A stretch of 64,000 bases of DNA. Origin: Rhizobacter sp. Root1238. Its GTDB lineage: Bacteria > Pseudomonadota > Gammaproteobacteria > Burkholderiales > Burkholderiaceae_C. Shown here one piece after another: positions 25,769 to 35,800 of the stretch (position 1 is the first letter of the stretch; each line of letters starts with the position of its first letter). The notes below the pieces were generated by a model that made no database searches, had not been told where the DNA came from, and saw nothing but the letters and a program-made list of their open reading frames with translations. The stretch is from assembly GCF_001425825.1 (NCBI RefSeq), contig NZ_LMDM01000023.1, forward strand, positions 54,212-118,211. Direction: 5' to 3'. Both the position numbers and the translations under genes were made by a program.

Positions 25769-26818
25769 TCAGCCCTGCGCCCAGAACACCGCGAACCAGC
25801 CCTGCGGGTCGGTCCAGTGCCGCATCTGGCGGAAGCCCGATTCGCGCAGCAGCGCCTCGAAGCTGGCCACCGTGTACTTGTACGAGCTTTCAGTGTGGAT
25901 GCGCTCGCCGGCCGCGAAGTGCCGGGTGTGTCCGGCCCAGCGCACATCGAGCTCGCGCACGGCCTGCAGGTGCATCTCGATGCGCGACAGCTCGGTGTCG
26001 AAGCGGGCCACATGCTGCCAGTCGGGCAGTTGGAAGTCGGTGCCGATGCGCCGGTTCAGGTGCGGCAGCAGGTTGCGGTTGAACGCCGCAGTGACGCCGA
26101 GTGCGTCGTCGTACGCGGCTTCCAGCAGGTGCGCCGGCTTCACCAGGTCGACGCCGATCAGCATGCCGCCGCCGCGCGCCTGTTCGCGCGCGCCGGCCAG
26201 CAGCCGCGAGGCCTGCTCGGGCGTGAAGTTGCCGATGCTCGATCCGGGGTAGAAGAAAACCGGCCGGTCGCGCAGCAGCTCGGTCGGCAGCACCAGCGCA
26301 TTCGCGAAGTCCATGCCGAGGCCGGTGACGTTCAGCGCCGGGTGCGCGCGCTGCACGCCGGCCAGCGCCTCGCGCAGGAAGTCGACCGAGATGTCGATCG
26401 CGACATAGCGCGACGGCTTGAACTCGGGGAACAGCCGCACCGCCTTCGCGCAATTGCCGGCGCCCAGGTCGATCAGCGTCATGCCGCGGCCGATCGCGTC
26501 TGCCATCTCGCTGGCGTGCAGCTCGAAGATGGCGGCCTCGGTGCGCGTCGGGTAGTACTCCGGCAACTCGGTGATCGCCTCGAACAGGTGCGAGCCCAGG
26601 CTGTCGTAGAAATACTTGGGTGCCACTTCGGCCCGCGCCTTCAGCAGCCCGGCCGTCACCTCGGCCAGCGTCGCGGTTTCGGGCGGCAGCTTGTTCTGCA
26701 TGAACTGCGGCTGCAACGGCGCGCCGCGACTCGGCAGGCCGACCAGTGCAGGGCGGCGGCCAGCGCCGCCGGCGGGCGCATCACGGCGGGAATCTTTCAA
26801 TGCCAACAACGGGTCCAT
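25769..26818 (-). CDS. egtD: L-histidine N-alpha-trimethyltransferase EgtD
   Basis: A 349-residue SAM methyltransferase that makes hercynine, the first step of ergothioneine synthesis. Visible family features: PKYFYDSLGSHLFEAITELPEYYPTR is the N-terminal substrate region (Tyr in YYPTR), LIDLGAGNCAKAVRL is the SAM loop, YVAIDIS follows, and FYPGSSIGNF is the conserved DUF2260 motif. The start at 26818 (MDPLLALK) has GAGGAG 7 bases upstream. The usual partner egtB is not adjacent; the neighbours are a cytochrome operon and lepB. Ergothioneine is a redox thiol, so a functional link to the peroxidase operon is possible but unproven. Confidence 0.92.
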   Translation of the reverse strand: MDPLLALKDSRRDAPAGGAGRRPALVGLPSRGAPLQPQFMQNKLPPETATLAEVTAGLLKARAEVAPKYFYDSLGSHLFEAITELPEYYPTRTEAAIFELHASEMADAIGRGMTLIDLGAGNCAKAVRLFPEFKPSRYVAIDISVDFLREALAGVQRAHPALNVTGLGMDFANALVLPTELLRDRPVFFYPGSSIGNFTPEQASRLLAGAREQARGGGMLIGVDLVKPAHLLEAAYDDALGVTAAFNRNLLPHLNRRIGTDFQLPDWQHVARFDTELSRIEMHLQAVRELDVRWAGHTRHFAAGERIHTESSYKYTVASFEALLRESGFRQMRHWTDPQGWFAVFWAQG

Positions 26819-26994
26819 GCAGGTCTCCTCGGGGGTGGGAGGCATCTTGCCGGATGCCCCGGAAGTTTGTCGACCGGAGGCCGTAGGACTTACAGCCGTC
26901 GAGGTGTAGGAATGCGACGCCCGGGCACACTCCGTGGCGCAGCCATAATCCCGGCCGGGCCGTTGCTCGTGAACATCACCTGGAAGCGCATTCG

Positions 26995-27804
26995 ATGCAG
27001 ATCGGTTTTTCCATCAACGAAGTGCTTTGCCTGCTGAGCCTCGCCACCGGCGCCTGCTGGTTCGCGTGGCGCCGCCGCCTCGCGCGCATGCCCGCACCGA
27101 CGCGCAAGCCGTTGTGGGTCAGCTTCGGCGCCGAGCTGTTCTTCGTGGTGGCGCTGATGTTCACCTGCCGCGTCGCGGTGGCCGACTGGCCGAAGGTGCC
27201 GTCCGGCTCGATGGAGCCGACGCTGCGGGTCGGCGACTACCTGCTCGTCAACCACCTGGCCTACGGCCCGCGCCTGCCGTTCACCAACACCGCGATCGAG
27301 TTCGGCAAGCCGCAGCGCGGCGACGTCGTCGTGTTCCGTTTCCCGCGCAACGTCTCCGAGTTCTACGTGAAGCGGCTGATCGGCATGCCGGGCGACGTGG
27401 TGCGCTTCCAGGACGGCGCGGTCAGCATCAACGGCGCGCCGTTCCAGGTCGAGCCGGTCAGCGACGGCAGCGAGGCCGGCGTGCGCGAGGAAGACCGCGG
27501 CCAGTGGCTGCAGAACGAATCGCTGCCCGGGCGCGACCACCTGATCAAGGTCAACCCGTTCGTGATGGGCAGCATGGCGGTCGACCTGCAGCAACCCGAG
27601 CTCGGCCAGCACTGCGTCAACGAGCGCCGCGGCGCCTGGCACTGCACGGTGCCCGAAGGCCAGTACATGATGCTGGGCGACAACCGCGACAACTCCGAAG
27701 ATTCCCGCCGCTGGGGCTTCCTGCCGCATTCCGAGGTGTACGGCAAGGCGGTGCGCGTGCTGTTCAACCTGTCCGACATGTCCCGCTTCTGGACACCGCT
27801 GTGA
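26995..27804 (+). CDS. lepB: Signal peptidase I
   Basis: A 269-residue type I signal peptidase. It has two N-terminal hydrophobic segments (about 8-25 and 42-60), catalytic Ser72 in PSGSMEPTL and Lys126 in [12 protein letters not shown], and the C-terminal box [15 protein letters not shown]. The protein removes Sec and Tat signal peptides on the periplasmic side. Slightly shorter than the E. coli enzyme. It is followed by coaBC with a GTGA overlap rather than by rnc-era, so this may be a second, non-canonical lepB copy; that cannot be settled from the window. Confidence 0.9.
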   Translation: MQIGFSINEVLCLLSLATGACWFAWRRRLARMPAPTRKPLWVSFGAELFFVVALMFTCRVAVADWPKVPSGSMEPTLRVGDYLLVNHLAYGPRLPFTNTAIEFGKPQRGDVVVFRFPRNVSEFYVKRLIGMPGDVVRFQDGAVSINGAPFQVEPVSDGSEAGVREEDRGQWLQNESLPGRDHLIKVNPFVMGSMAVDLQQPELGQHCVNERRGAWHCTVPEGQYMMLGDNRDNSEDSRRWGFLPHSEVYGKAVRVLFNLSDMSRFWTPL

Positions 27805-29054
27805 GCACGTCTTTGCAAACTGCTTCATCCAACGACCTGCAAGGCAAGCGCATCGTGCTCGGCCTGACCGGCGGCATCGCCTGCTACAAGGCCGCCGAGC
27901 TGACGCGCGCGCTGGTGAAGGCCGGCGCGTCGGTGCAAGTCGTGATGACCGAGGCGGCCGAACAGTTCATCACGCCGGTCACGATGCAGGCGCTGTCGAC
28001 GCGGCCGGTGTTCACCAGCCAGTGGGATGCGCGCGAGGCCAACAACATGGCCCACATCAACCTGACGCGCGAGGCCGATGCGGTGCTGATCGCGCCGGCC
28101 AGCGCCGATTTCATCGCGCGGCTGGTGCAGGGCCGCGCCGACGACCTGCTGAGCCTGCTGTGCCTGGCGCGGCCGATCGAGCGCTGCCCGCTGCTGGTGG
28201 CGCCGGCGATGAACCGCGAGATGTGGGCCCACCCGGCGACGCAGCGCAACATCGCGCAGCTGCGCGCCGACGGCGCCGCGGTGCTGGGCCCCGGCAACGG
28301 CGACCAGGCCTGCGGCGAGATCGGCGACGGCCGCATGCTCGAGCCGCTGGAGCTGCTGGAAGACGTGGTGTCGTTCTTCGCGCCGAAGCACCTGCGCGGG
28401 CAGCGCCTGCTGATCACCGCCGGACCGACCTTCGAGCCGATCGATCCGGTGCGCGGCATCACCAACCGGTCCAGCGGCAAGATGGGTTTCGCGATCGCCC
28501 GCGCGGCGCACGAGGCCGGGGCCGAGGTCACGCTCGTGGCCGGCCCGGTGCACCTGCCGACGCCGCGCGGCGTGCGCCGCATCGACGTGCAGACCGCGCA
28601 GCAGATGTTCGACGCGGTGCTGCCGCTGGCGGCGCAGCACGGCGTGTTCGTCGCGACCGCGGCGGTGGCCGACTGGCGGCCGGCCTCGCTGTCGGACCAC
28701 AAGATCAAGAAGAACGGCAGCAAGGTCGCGCCGACCTTCGAGCTGACCGAGAACGCCGACATCCTCGCCGCCGTCGCGAAGCTGCCCGACCGGCCGTTCT
28801 GCGTCGGCTTCGCGGCCGAGAGCCACGACCTTTCGAAGCACGCCCGCGAGAAGCTCGAGCGCAAGAACGTGCCCTTGGTCGTCGGCAACCTCGGGCCGGC
28901 CACCTTCGGGCGCGACGACAACGCGCTGCTGCTGGTCGACGCCCAGGGCGAACGCCAGCTGCCGCATGCCGACAAGCTGACGCTCGCGCGCACGCTGGTG
29001 CAGGAGATCGCGGCGCGGCTCTCTTCTTCCGCTTCAACCCCTCGAACCGCATGA
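27801..29054 (+). CDS. coaBC: Bifunctional CoaBC (phosphopantothenoylcysteine synthetase/decarboxylase)
   Basis: A 417-residue two-domain enzyme of coenzyme A synthesis. The N-terminal CoaC flavoprotein domain shows [23 protein letters not shown], the APAMNREMW clamp and the catalytic-Cys stretch [10 protein letters not shown]. The C-terminal CoaB synthetase domain shows [30 protein letters not shown] and KIKKNGS. The GTG at 27801 overlaps the lepB stop, and the stop overlaps dut by 4 bases, so lepB-coaBC-dut is one unit. Confidence 0.95.
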   Translation: MSTSLQTASSNDLQGKRIVLGLTGGIACYKAAELTRALVKAGASVQVVMTEAAEQFITPVTMQALSTRPVFTSQWDAREANNMAHINLTREADAVLIAPASADFIARLVQGRADDLLSLLCLARPIERCPLLVAPAMNREMWAHPATQRNIAQLRADGAAVLGPGNGDQACGEIGDGRMLEPLELLEDVVSFFAPKHLRGQRLLITAGPTFEPIDPVRGITNRSSGKMGFAIARAAHEAGAEVTLVAGPVHLPTPRGVRRIDVQTAQQMFDAVLPLAAQHGVFVATAAVADWRPASLSDHKIKKNGSKVAPTFELTENADILAAVAKLPDRPFCVGFAAESHDLSKHAREKLERKNVPLVVGNLGPATFGRDDNALLLVDAQGERQLPHADKLTLARTLVQEIAARLSSSASTPRTA

Positions 29055-29500
29055 CCCCGATCGACCTGAAGGTGCTCGACCCGCGCATGGCCGAGCAACT
29101 GCCCACGTACGCGACCCCCGGCAGCGCCGGCCTCGACCTGCGCGCCTGCCTCGACGCGCCGCTGGTGCTCGAGCCCGGCCAGACGCAGCTGATTCCGACC
29201 GGCCTCGCGATCCACGTCGCCGACCCCGGGCTGGCGGCCATCATCCTGCCGCGCTCCGGGCTGGGCCACAAGCACGGCATCGTGCTCGGCAACCTGGTCG
29301 GGCTGATCGATTCCGACTACCAGGGCCAGTTGATGGTGAGCTGCTGGAACCGCGGCCAGGCGGCCTTCACGATCGCGCCGATGGAGCGCATCGCGCAGCT
29401 GGTGATCGTGCCGGTGGTGCAGGCGAGCTTCCGGGTGGTGGAGGAGTTCGGCAGCTCCGATCGCGGGGCCGGCGGCTTCGGGTCGACCGGCAAGCACTGA
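29051..29500 (+). CDS. dut: dUTP diphosphatase
   Basis: A 149-residue trimeric dUTPase that hydrolyses dUTP to dUMP and keeps uracil out of DNA. All five motifs are seen: [42 protein letters not shown] and the C-terminal [10 protein letters not shown]. coaBC-dut is a common proteobacterial pair. Confidence 0.96.
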   Translation: MTPIDLKVLDPRMAEQLPTYATPGSAGLDLRACLDAPLVLEPGQTQLIPTGLAIHVADPGLAAIILPRSGLGHKHGIVLGNLVGLIDSDYQGQLMVSCWNRGQAAFTIAPMERIAQLVIVPVVQASFRVVEEFGSSDRGAGGFGSTGKH

Positions 29501-29573
29501 GGTCGGACGGACAAAGGGGACGGGGAAAATCCTCGCCGGGCCGGCCGGGTGTTTACCCGCCCGCAACAAACTT

Positions 29574-29606
29574 GTCGAAATGCTTTGATAGGCTAAGCAT
29601 CTCGAC
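29574..29606. promoter_or_regulatory. Near-perfect dyad upstream of marR (probable autoregulatory operator)
   Basis: Arms GTCGAAATGCTT and AAGCATCTCGAC (11 of 12 positions complementary) around a 9-base spacer. It ends 26 bases before the GTG of the MarR-family gene. MarR regulators bind dyads of this kind in their own promoters, so repression of the efflux operon from this site is the simplest reading. Confidence 0.68.
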
Positions 29607-29632
29607 CAGTCCTGCGAAGGCATCGCCCCGCC

Positions 29633-30115
29633 GTGGCCCTCCCTGCCAAGCCCACCGCCAAGCCCGAATCGGCCGCCGTCGCGCCTGACGCAAGCCGTGT
29701 CGCTGCCGAGGTGCTCAGCGTCGTTCCCGACGTGATGAACGCCATCCGCATGGGCATGCGCGGCAACCTGGATGCCGGGCTGTCGGTGCCGCAGTTCCGC
29801 TGCCTGGGCTTCATCGGCCGGCATGCCGCCTGCTCGATCAGCGACGTCGCCGGCTTCCTCGGCGTCACGCTGGCCACCGCGTCGTCGATGGTCGACCGGC
29901 TGGTCCGTGCCCACTACGTGTCGCCCACCACCGCGCAGGCCGACCGCCGCCGCACCGAGCTGCGGCTCAGCGCCGAAGGCAAGTCGCTGCTCGACGGCAT
30001 CCGCCGCGGCGCCCGTGCCGATCTCGCGAAGACGCTGTCCGACGCCAGCCCGGCGGAACTGGCGGTCGTGATGCAGGGTCTGGCCATCCTGAAGGCCAGG
30101 TTCGTCCATGACTGA
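29633..30115 (+). CDS. MarR-family transcriptional regulator
   Basis: A 160-residue winged-helix protein with GTG start. The wHTH is clear: ISDVAGFLGVTLATASSMVDRLVRAHYV for helices 3 and 4, then the wing DRRRTELRLSAEGKSLL, as in MarR/EmrR proteins that respond to phenolic or drug-like ligands. It overlaps the following MFS pump by 8 bases. With the dyad upstream it should repress the whole marR-MFS-RND transcript. Confidence 0.9.
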   Translation: MALPAKPTAKPESAAVAPDASRVAAEVLSVVPDVMNAIRMGMRGNLDAGLSVPQFRCLGFIGRHAACSISDVAGFLGVTLATASSMVDRLVRAHYVSPTTAQADRRRTELRLSAEGKSLLDGIRRGARADLAKTLSDASPAELAVVMQGLAILKARFVHD

Positions 30116-31595
30116 GACCGCAGCTGCCGCGCCAGTGTCCGCCGCGCGCCTCGAGGCCGTGGCCGCAGCGCGCCGGCGTTTCCGCCGCCTGTTCGGCGCG
30201 GTGATGCTGCCGATGTTCCTGGCCGCCGTCGACCAGACCCTGCTGGCCACCGCGACGCCGGTGATCAGCCGCGAATTCGGCGGGCTGCGCGACACCTCGT
30301 GGCTGGCCGTCTCGTACCTGCTGGCGTCGGTGATCGTCGTGCCGCTGTACGGCCAGCTCGGCGACCAGTTCGGCCGGCGCAAGCTGCTGTCGCTGGCCAC
30401 GGCCGTGTTCGCGCTCGGCTCGCTCGGCTGCGGCCTGGCGACCGGCCTGTGGTGGCTGGTCGCCGCGCGCACGCTGCAGGGGCTGGGCGGCGGCGGGTTG
30501 ATGACGCTGTCGCAGGCGCTGATCGGCGAGGTCGTCTCGCCGCAGCGGCGGGCGCGCAGCCAGGGCTATTTCGCGATCGTCTTCACGCTCGCCAGCGTCG
30601 GCGGGCCGGTGATCGGCGGACTCGTGGTGCACCACGCGAGCTGGCGCTGGCTGTTCCTGGTCAACCTGCCGCTGTGCGCATTGGCGCTGTGGCGGCTGCA
30701 TGCACTGCGCGCCGACGACGTGCCGCACGAGCGCACCGGCCCGCCCGACCTGCAGGGCCTGCTGCTGTTCGCGCTGGCGATGGGGTTGAGCCTGTTCTGG
30801 CTGTCGTCGGCCGGGCACCGCTTCGACTGGCTCTCTGCCAGCAGCGCCACGCTGCTGGCCGCCATCGCTGGCCTGTGGGCGCTGCTGCTGCGGGTCGAGC
30901 GCGTCGCCGCACGACCCTTCCTGCCGATCGAGCTGGTGCGGCTGCCGCCGGTGCGCTATGCGGTGCTCACGGTCGTCGGCTTCGCGTCGGCGATGTTCGC
31001 GATGGTGTTCTACCTGCCGATCTACCTGCAGCTGTCGTTGCATGCCGATGCCGCCGAGGCCGGCCTGCTGCTGCTGCCGCTGACGGCCGGCATCGTCGGC
31101 GGCGCGACGCTGACGTCGCGGCTGATCGTCTGGACCGGCCGGCCGACGGCGATCCCGGTCGGCGGCCTGCTGCTGGCCGCCGCCGGCCTGCTCGGCATGG
31201 CGCTGCTGCCGCCCGACAAGCGCACGCTGATCGCACTCGGTTTCGCCATCGGGCTCGGCCTGGGCAGCGTGATGTCGGTGATGCAGATCGTGACGCAGAC
31301 GGCGTCCGGCCCGGCGCGGCTGGGTGCCGCGGCGGCCACGATGTCGCTGGCGCGCACGCTCGGGTCCTCGATCGGCGCGAGCGCGTTCGGCGCACTGATC
31401 TTCGGGTTGATGGGGAGCAGCGACGCGCTGCATGCGGCGCAGGATCCGCATGCGCAGCAGGACCTGCGCGTCGCGTTCGAGATCGCCTTCGCCTGTGCCG
31501 CCGCCGTCTGCGTGCTGGCCGCGTGGGCCGCCAGCCGGGTGCCGGCGCTGCGCTTCGATGCCTCGGCCCCGGGCCGCGCCGACCTGGCCGAATGA
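30108..31595 (+). CDS. MFS drug:H+ antiporter (DHA2/EmrB type)
   Basis: A 495-residue protein with ~14 hydrophobic segments. Family motifs: MFLAAVDQTLLATATPVI in TM1 (motif D1), GQLGDQFGRRKLL (motif A), and ARTLQGLGGGGLM followed by SVGGPVIGGLVV (motifs B and C). These mark EmrB/QacA-like exporters of lipophilic toxins. No EmrA-type adaptor is alongside; instead the next two genes are an RND adaptor and RND pump. The start overlaps the marR end. Confidence 0.92.
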   Translation: MTETAAAAPVSAARLEAVAAARRRFRRLFGAVMLPMFLAAVDQTLLATATPVISREFGGLRDTSWLAVSYLLASVIVVPLYGQLGDQFGRRKLLSLATAVFALGSLGCGLATGLWWLVAARTLQGLGGGGLMTLSQALIGEVVSPQRRARSQGYFAIVFTLASVGGPVIGGLVVHHASWRWLFLVNLPLCALALWRLHALRADDVPHERTGPPDLQGLLLFALAMGLSLFWLSSAGHRFDWLSASSATLLAAIAGLWALLLRVERVAARPFLPIELVRLPPVRYAVLTVVGFASAMFAMVFYLPIYLQLSLHADAAEAGLLLLPLTAGIVGGATLTSRLIVWTGRPTAIPVGGLLLAAAGLLGMALLPPDKRTLIALGFAIGLGLGSVMSVMQIVTQTASGPARLGAAAATMSLARTLGSSIGASAFGALIFGLMGSSDALHAAQDPHAQQDLRVAFEIAFACAAAVCVLAAWAASRVPALRFDASAPGRADLAE

Positions 31596-31634
31596 TTCGA
31601 CGACGACTTTGACGACTTTGACGATGGGCTGTTC

Positions 31635-32846
31635 ATGAACAAGAGCTTGGTGGGATGGGTGGTGGCCGCGGTGGTCGTGGTGGCGGGCGTCGGCTACGGC
31701 CTGGCCTCGCGCGGCAAGGGTGAAGGCACTGGCGGTGCGGCCGCGCCGTCGTCCGCCGCCTCGGGCGCGCCGGTCAGCGTCAGCACCGTGCGGGCGCAGC
31801 GGCGCGACTACGAGGTCACGCTCGAAGCCACCGGCAGCGTCACCGCGCTGAACAGCGTCGACATCCGCCCGCAGGTCGCCAGCACCATCACGCAGGTGCA
31901 CATCAAGGAAGGCCAGTTCGTGAAGGCCGGCGAGCTGCTGTTCACGCTCGACGCACGCACCGACGAAGTCAACGTCGCGAAGGCGCAGGCCCAGCTCGAG
32001 AAGGACCTGGCCTCGCTGGCCGACGCGCAGCGCCAGCTCACCCGCAGCAAGGACCTGCTGGCGCAGAACTTCGTCTCGCAGAGCGCGGTCGACAGCAGCC
32101 AGACGCTGGTCGAGGGCCAGCAGGCGGTGGTGTCGTCCGACCGCGCGGCGCTGGCCGCCGCCAAGGTGGCGCTCGGCTACAACCGCATCGTCGCCCCCGG
32201 CGCCGGCCGCGCCGGCGCGATCAACGTGTTCCCGGGCAGCTCGGTACAGCCGGCCACCAGCACGCTGGTCACGCTGACGCAGATCGACCCGATCGCGGTC
32301 GGCTTCAACCTGCCGCAGCGCAACCTCGGCGAGGCGCTGCGCAACCTGCAGTCGGGGCGCGGCGTCGTCACCGCCGTGCTGCCCGAGGGCCGCGGCACGC
32401 TGACCGGCAAGCTGCAGTTCGTCGACAACAACATCGACGCATCGTCCGGCACCGTCAAGGTGAAGGCGGTGTTCGACAACAGGCAGCAGACGCTGTGGCC
32501 CGGCGCCTTCGTCAGCGTGCGGCTGGTGGTCGAGACGCTGAAGGATGCGACCGTGGTGCCGCAGGCCTCGCTGATCCAGGGCCCGCGCGGCAACATCGTC
32601 TACGTGGTCGACGACGGCAACAAGGCCGTCGCGCGGCCGATCGTCGTCGTGCAGGCGGCCGGCACCGAGGCGGTCGTCACCGGCGTGAAGCCCGGCGAGC
32701 GGGTCGTGGTCGACGGCCGGCAGAACCTGCGCCCGGGCGCACCGGTGGCCGAGCGGGCCGCCAGCGGCGCCGCGGGGAAGAGGCCTGCGGCCGGGGCCGG
32801 CGCTGCCGCTTCCGGTGCCTCGGCCACGTCGGGGGTGACACCATGA
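31635..32846 (+). CDS. RND efflux periplasmic adaptor
   Basis: A 403-residue membrane-fusion protein with N-terminal anchor (LVGWVVAAVVVVAGVGYGLA). The lipoyl half (NSVDIRPQVASTITQVHIKEGQFV), helical hairpin (AQLEKDLASLADAQRQL) and beta-barrel domains of the HlyD/AcrA type are seen. It lacks a lipobox Cys, so it is membrane-anchored rather than acylated. The C-terminus is a disordered Ala/Gly stretch. ATGA overlap with the pump. Confidence 0.92.
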   Translation: MNKSLVGWVVAAVVVVAGVGYGLASRGKGEGTGGAAAPSSAASGAPVSVSTVRAQRRDYEVTLEATGSVTALNSVDIRPQVASTITQVHIKEGQFVKAGELLFTLDARTDEVNVAKAQAQLEKDLASLADAQRQLTRSKDLLAQNFVSQSAVDSSQTLVEGQQAVVSSDRAALAAAKVALGYNRIVAPGAGRAGAINVFPGSSVQPATSTLVTLTQIDPIAVGFNLPQRNLGEALRNLQSGRGVVTAVLPEGRGTLTGKLQFVDNNIDASSGTVKVKAVFDNRQQTLWPGAFVSVRLVVETLKDATVVPQASLIQGPRGNIVYVVDDGNKAVARPIVVVQAAGTEAVVTGVKPGERVVVDGRQNLRPGAPVAERAASGAAGKRPAAGAGAAASGASATSGVTP

Positions 32847-35800
32847 ACCTGTCCGAGCTGTTCATCCGCCGTCCGGTGATGACGGTGCTGCTGAACGCCG
32901 CCATCGTCGTCGCCGGCGTGATCGCGTACACGCGCATCCCGGTGGCCGCGCTGCCGAGCTACAACACGCCGGTGATCAACGTGTCGGCGGCGCTGCCGGG
33001 TGCCAGTCCCGAGACGATGGCCACCTCGGTCGCGCTGCAGCTCGAGAAGCAGTTCCAGACCATCCCGGGCCTCAGCGTGATCAGCTCGGCCAACACGCTG
33101 GGCAGCACCACCGTGACGCTGGAGTTCGACGAAGGCCGCGACATCGACGCCGCCGCGGTCGACGTGCAGGCCGCGCTGCTGCGCGCGCAGCGCCAGCTGC
33201 CGCAGGACATGACCAGCCCGCCGTCGTACCGCAAGGTCAACCCGGCCGATGCGCCGGTGCTGCTGATCGCGCTGACCTCGCCGTCGCTGAACCTGTCGGA
33301 CCTGAACGATTTCGCCGAGCACCTGATCTCGCCGTCGCTGTCGACGCTGGCCGGCGTCGCGCAGGTCAACATCTACGGGCAGAAGCGCTACGCGGTGCGG
33401 GTGCGGGTGCAGCCCGATGCACTGGCCGCGCGCAACATCAGCCTCGACGAGCTGAACGCCGCGCTCGGCGCGGCCAATGCCAACACGCCGGTCGGCACGC
33501 TCGAAGGCCCGAAGCAGACGTTGACGCTGCAGGCGAACCGCCAGCTGCGCAACGCCGCCGAATTCGCCGAGCTGATCGTCAGCAACCGCAACGGCAACCC
33601 GGTGCGGCTGAAGGAGGTCGCGTCGGTCGAGGACAGCTACGAGACGGTCAAGACCTTTGCCAGCTACAACGGCGAGCCGTCGATCACGCTGGCCATCCTG
33701 CGCCAGCCCGACGCCAACACCGTCAAGGTGGTCGACGCGGTGCGCGCCGCGCTGCCGGGCTTCCAGGCGCAGCTGCCGCAATCGGTGCGCATGAACCTGG
33801 TCAACGACCGATCGGTGTCGGTGCGCGAATCGCTGCACGACGTGACGCTGACGATGCTCGGCACCATCGTGCTGGTGGTGCTGGTGATCTTCCTGTTCCT
33901 GCGCCGCTTCGTCGCGACCGCGATCCCGACGCTGTCGCTGCCGGTGTCGCTGGTCGGCGCGATCGCGCTGCTGTGGGGCTTCGGCTACACGCTCGACAAC
34001 ATCTCGCTGCTCGGGCTGACGCTGGCGGTCGGCCTGGTGGTCGACGACGCGATCGTGATGCTCGAGAACATCATGCGGCACGTCGAGCACGGCGAGGCGC
34101 CGTTCGGCGCGGCGCTGCGCGGCTCGCGCGAGGTCGGTTTCACGATCATCTCGATCTCCACCTCGCTGATCGCGGTGTTCATCCCGATCTTCTTCATGCC
34201 CGGCGTGATCGGGCTGCTGTTCCACGAGTTCGCGGTGATCGTGTCGCTGGCGATCATCGCGTCGGCCTTCGTCTCGCTGACGCTGGTGCCGATGCTGGCC
34301 AGCCGCTTCCTGACCGACGATGCGCACAAGAAGCAGCCGGGCGCGCTGGTGCGCTCGTTCGAACGCGGCTTCGACCTGCTGCTGGGCGCCTATTCACGTT
34401 CGCTCGACGTCGCGCTGCGCCACCGGGTGGCCGTCGTGATGGTCGCGCTGGTCACCTTCATCGCGACCGGCTGGCTGTTCGCGAGCATCCCGAAAGGCTT
34501 CTTCCCGCAGGAGGACATCGGCCAGCTCAGCGTGCAGACCGAGGCCTCGGAAGACACCTCGTTCCCCGAGATGGTGCGGCTGCAGGACCGCGTCGCGACC
34601 ATCATCCGCGACGACCCGAACGTGCAGGCCGTCAGCTCGTTCAACGGCGGCGGCGGTGCGCAGAACACCGGCCGCATGTTCGTTGCGCTGAAGCCGCATG
34701 CGCAGCGCGACGACATGACCAAGGTGGTCGAAGGGCTGCGCCGCAAGCTGCGCGACGTGGCCGGCATCACCGTCTTCATGCGCCCGATCCAGAACCTGCA
34801 GCTCGGCGGCCGCCAGAGCAAGGCGCAGTACCAATACATCCTGCAGAGCGTGAAGGCCGACGAGCTCAGCGACTGGGCGCAGAAGCTGCAGGCGAAGCTG
34901 CGCACCGACCCGCTGTTCCGCGACGTCACCAGCGATTCGCAGCTGCGCGGGCTGCAGGCCTCGCTGAGCATCGACCGCGACCGCGCGAACACGCTCGGCG
35001 TGTCGATCGACGCGCTGCGCTCGGCGCTGTTCAGCGCCTTCGGCGAGCGGCAGGTGTCGACCATCTACACCAGCGTCGACAGCTACCAGGTGATCATGGA
35101 GGTGGCGCCCGGCGCCAAGCAGGACGAGAGCGCGTTCAACAACATCTACGTTCGCTCGACCAGCGGCACGCTGGTGCCGATGTCGAGCTTCGCGACCGTC
35201 GCGCGCACCGTCGGGCCGACCTCGATCAACCACGTCGGCCAGCTGCAGGCGGTGACGGTGTCGTTCAACCTCGCGCCCGGCGCGGCGCTCGGCGACGCGA
35301 CCGGCAAGATCGAGCACTACCGCGAGGAGATCGAGCTGCCGTCGTCCATCATCACCAGCTACGGCGGCGATGCAGCGGTGTTCAAGAGCTCTCAGGGCAG
35401 CCAGGCCATTCTCATCATCGGCGCGCTGCTGGTCATCTACGTGCTGCTGGGCGTGCTGTACGAGAGCTACATCCACCCGCTGACGATCCTGGCCGGGCTG
35501 CCGTCGGCGGCGGTCGGCGCGCTGCTGACGCTGAAGCTCTTCAACATGGACCTGACGCTGATCGCGACCATCGGCATCCTGCTGCTGATCGGCATCGTCA
35601 AGAAGAACGCGATCATGATGATCGACTTCGCGCTCGACCAGCAGCGCACGCAGGGCATGGCGCCCGAGCAGGCGATCCGCGAGGCCTGCGTGCTGCGCTT
35701 CCGGCCGATCATGATGACGACGCTGGCGGCGCTGATGGGGGCGCTTCCGATCGCGATGGGGCTGGGCGCGGGCGCCGAACTGCGCCAGCCGCTGGGCCTC

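Noticed and set aside
31598..31625. Short direct repeat (gacgacttt twice) before the RND adaptor gene
   Set aside because: Two 9-base units only; this is ordinary slippage-level repetition.
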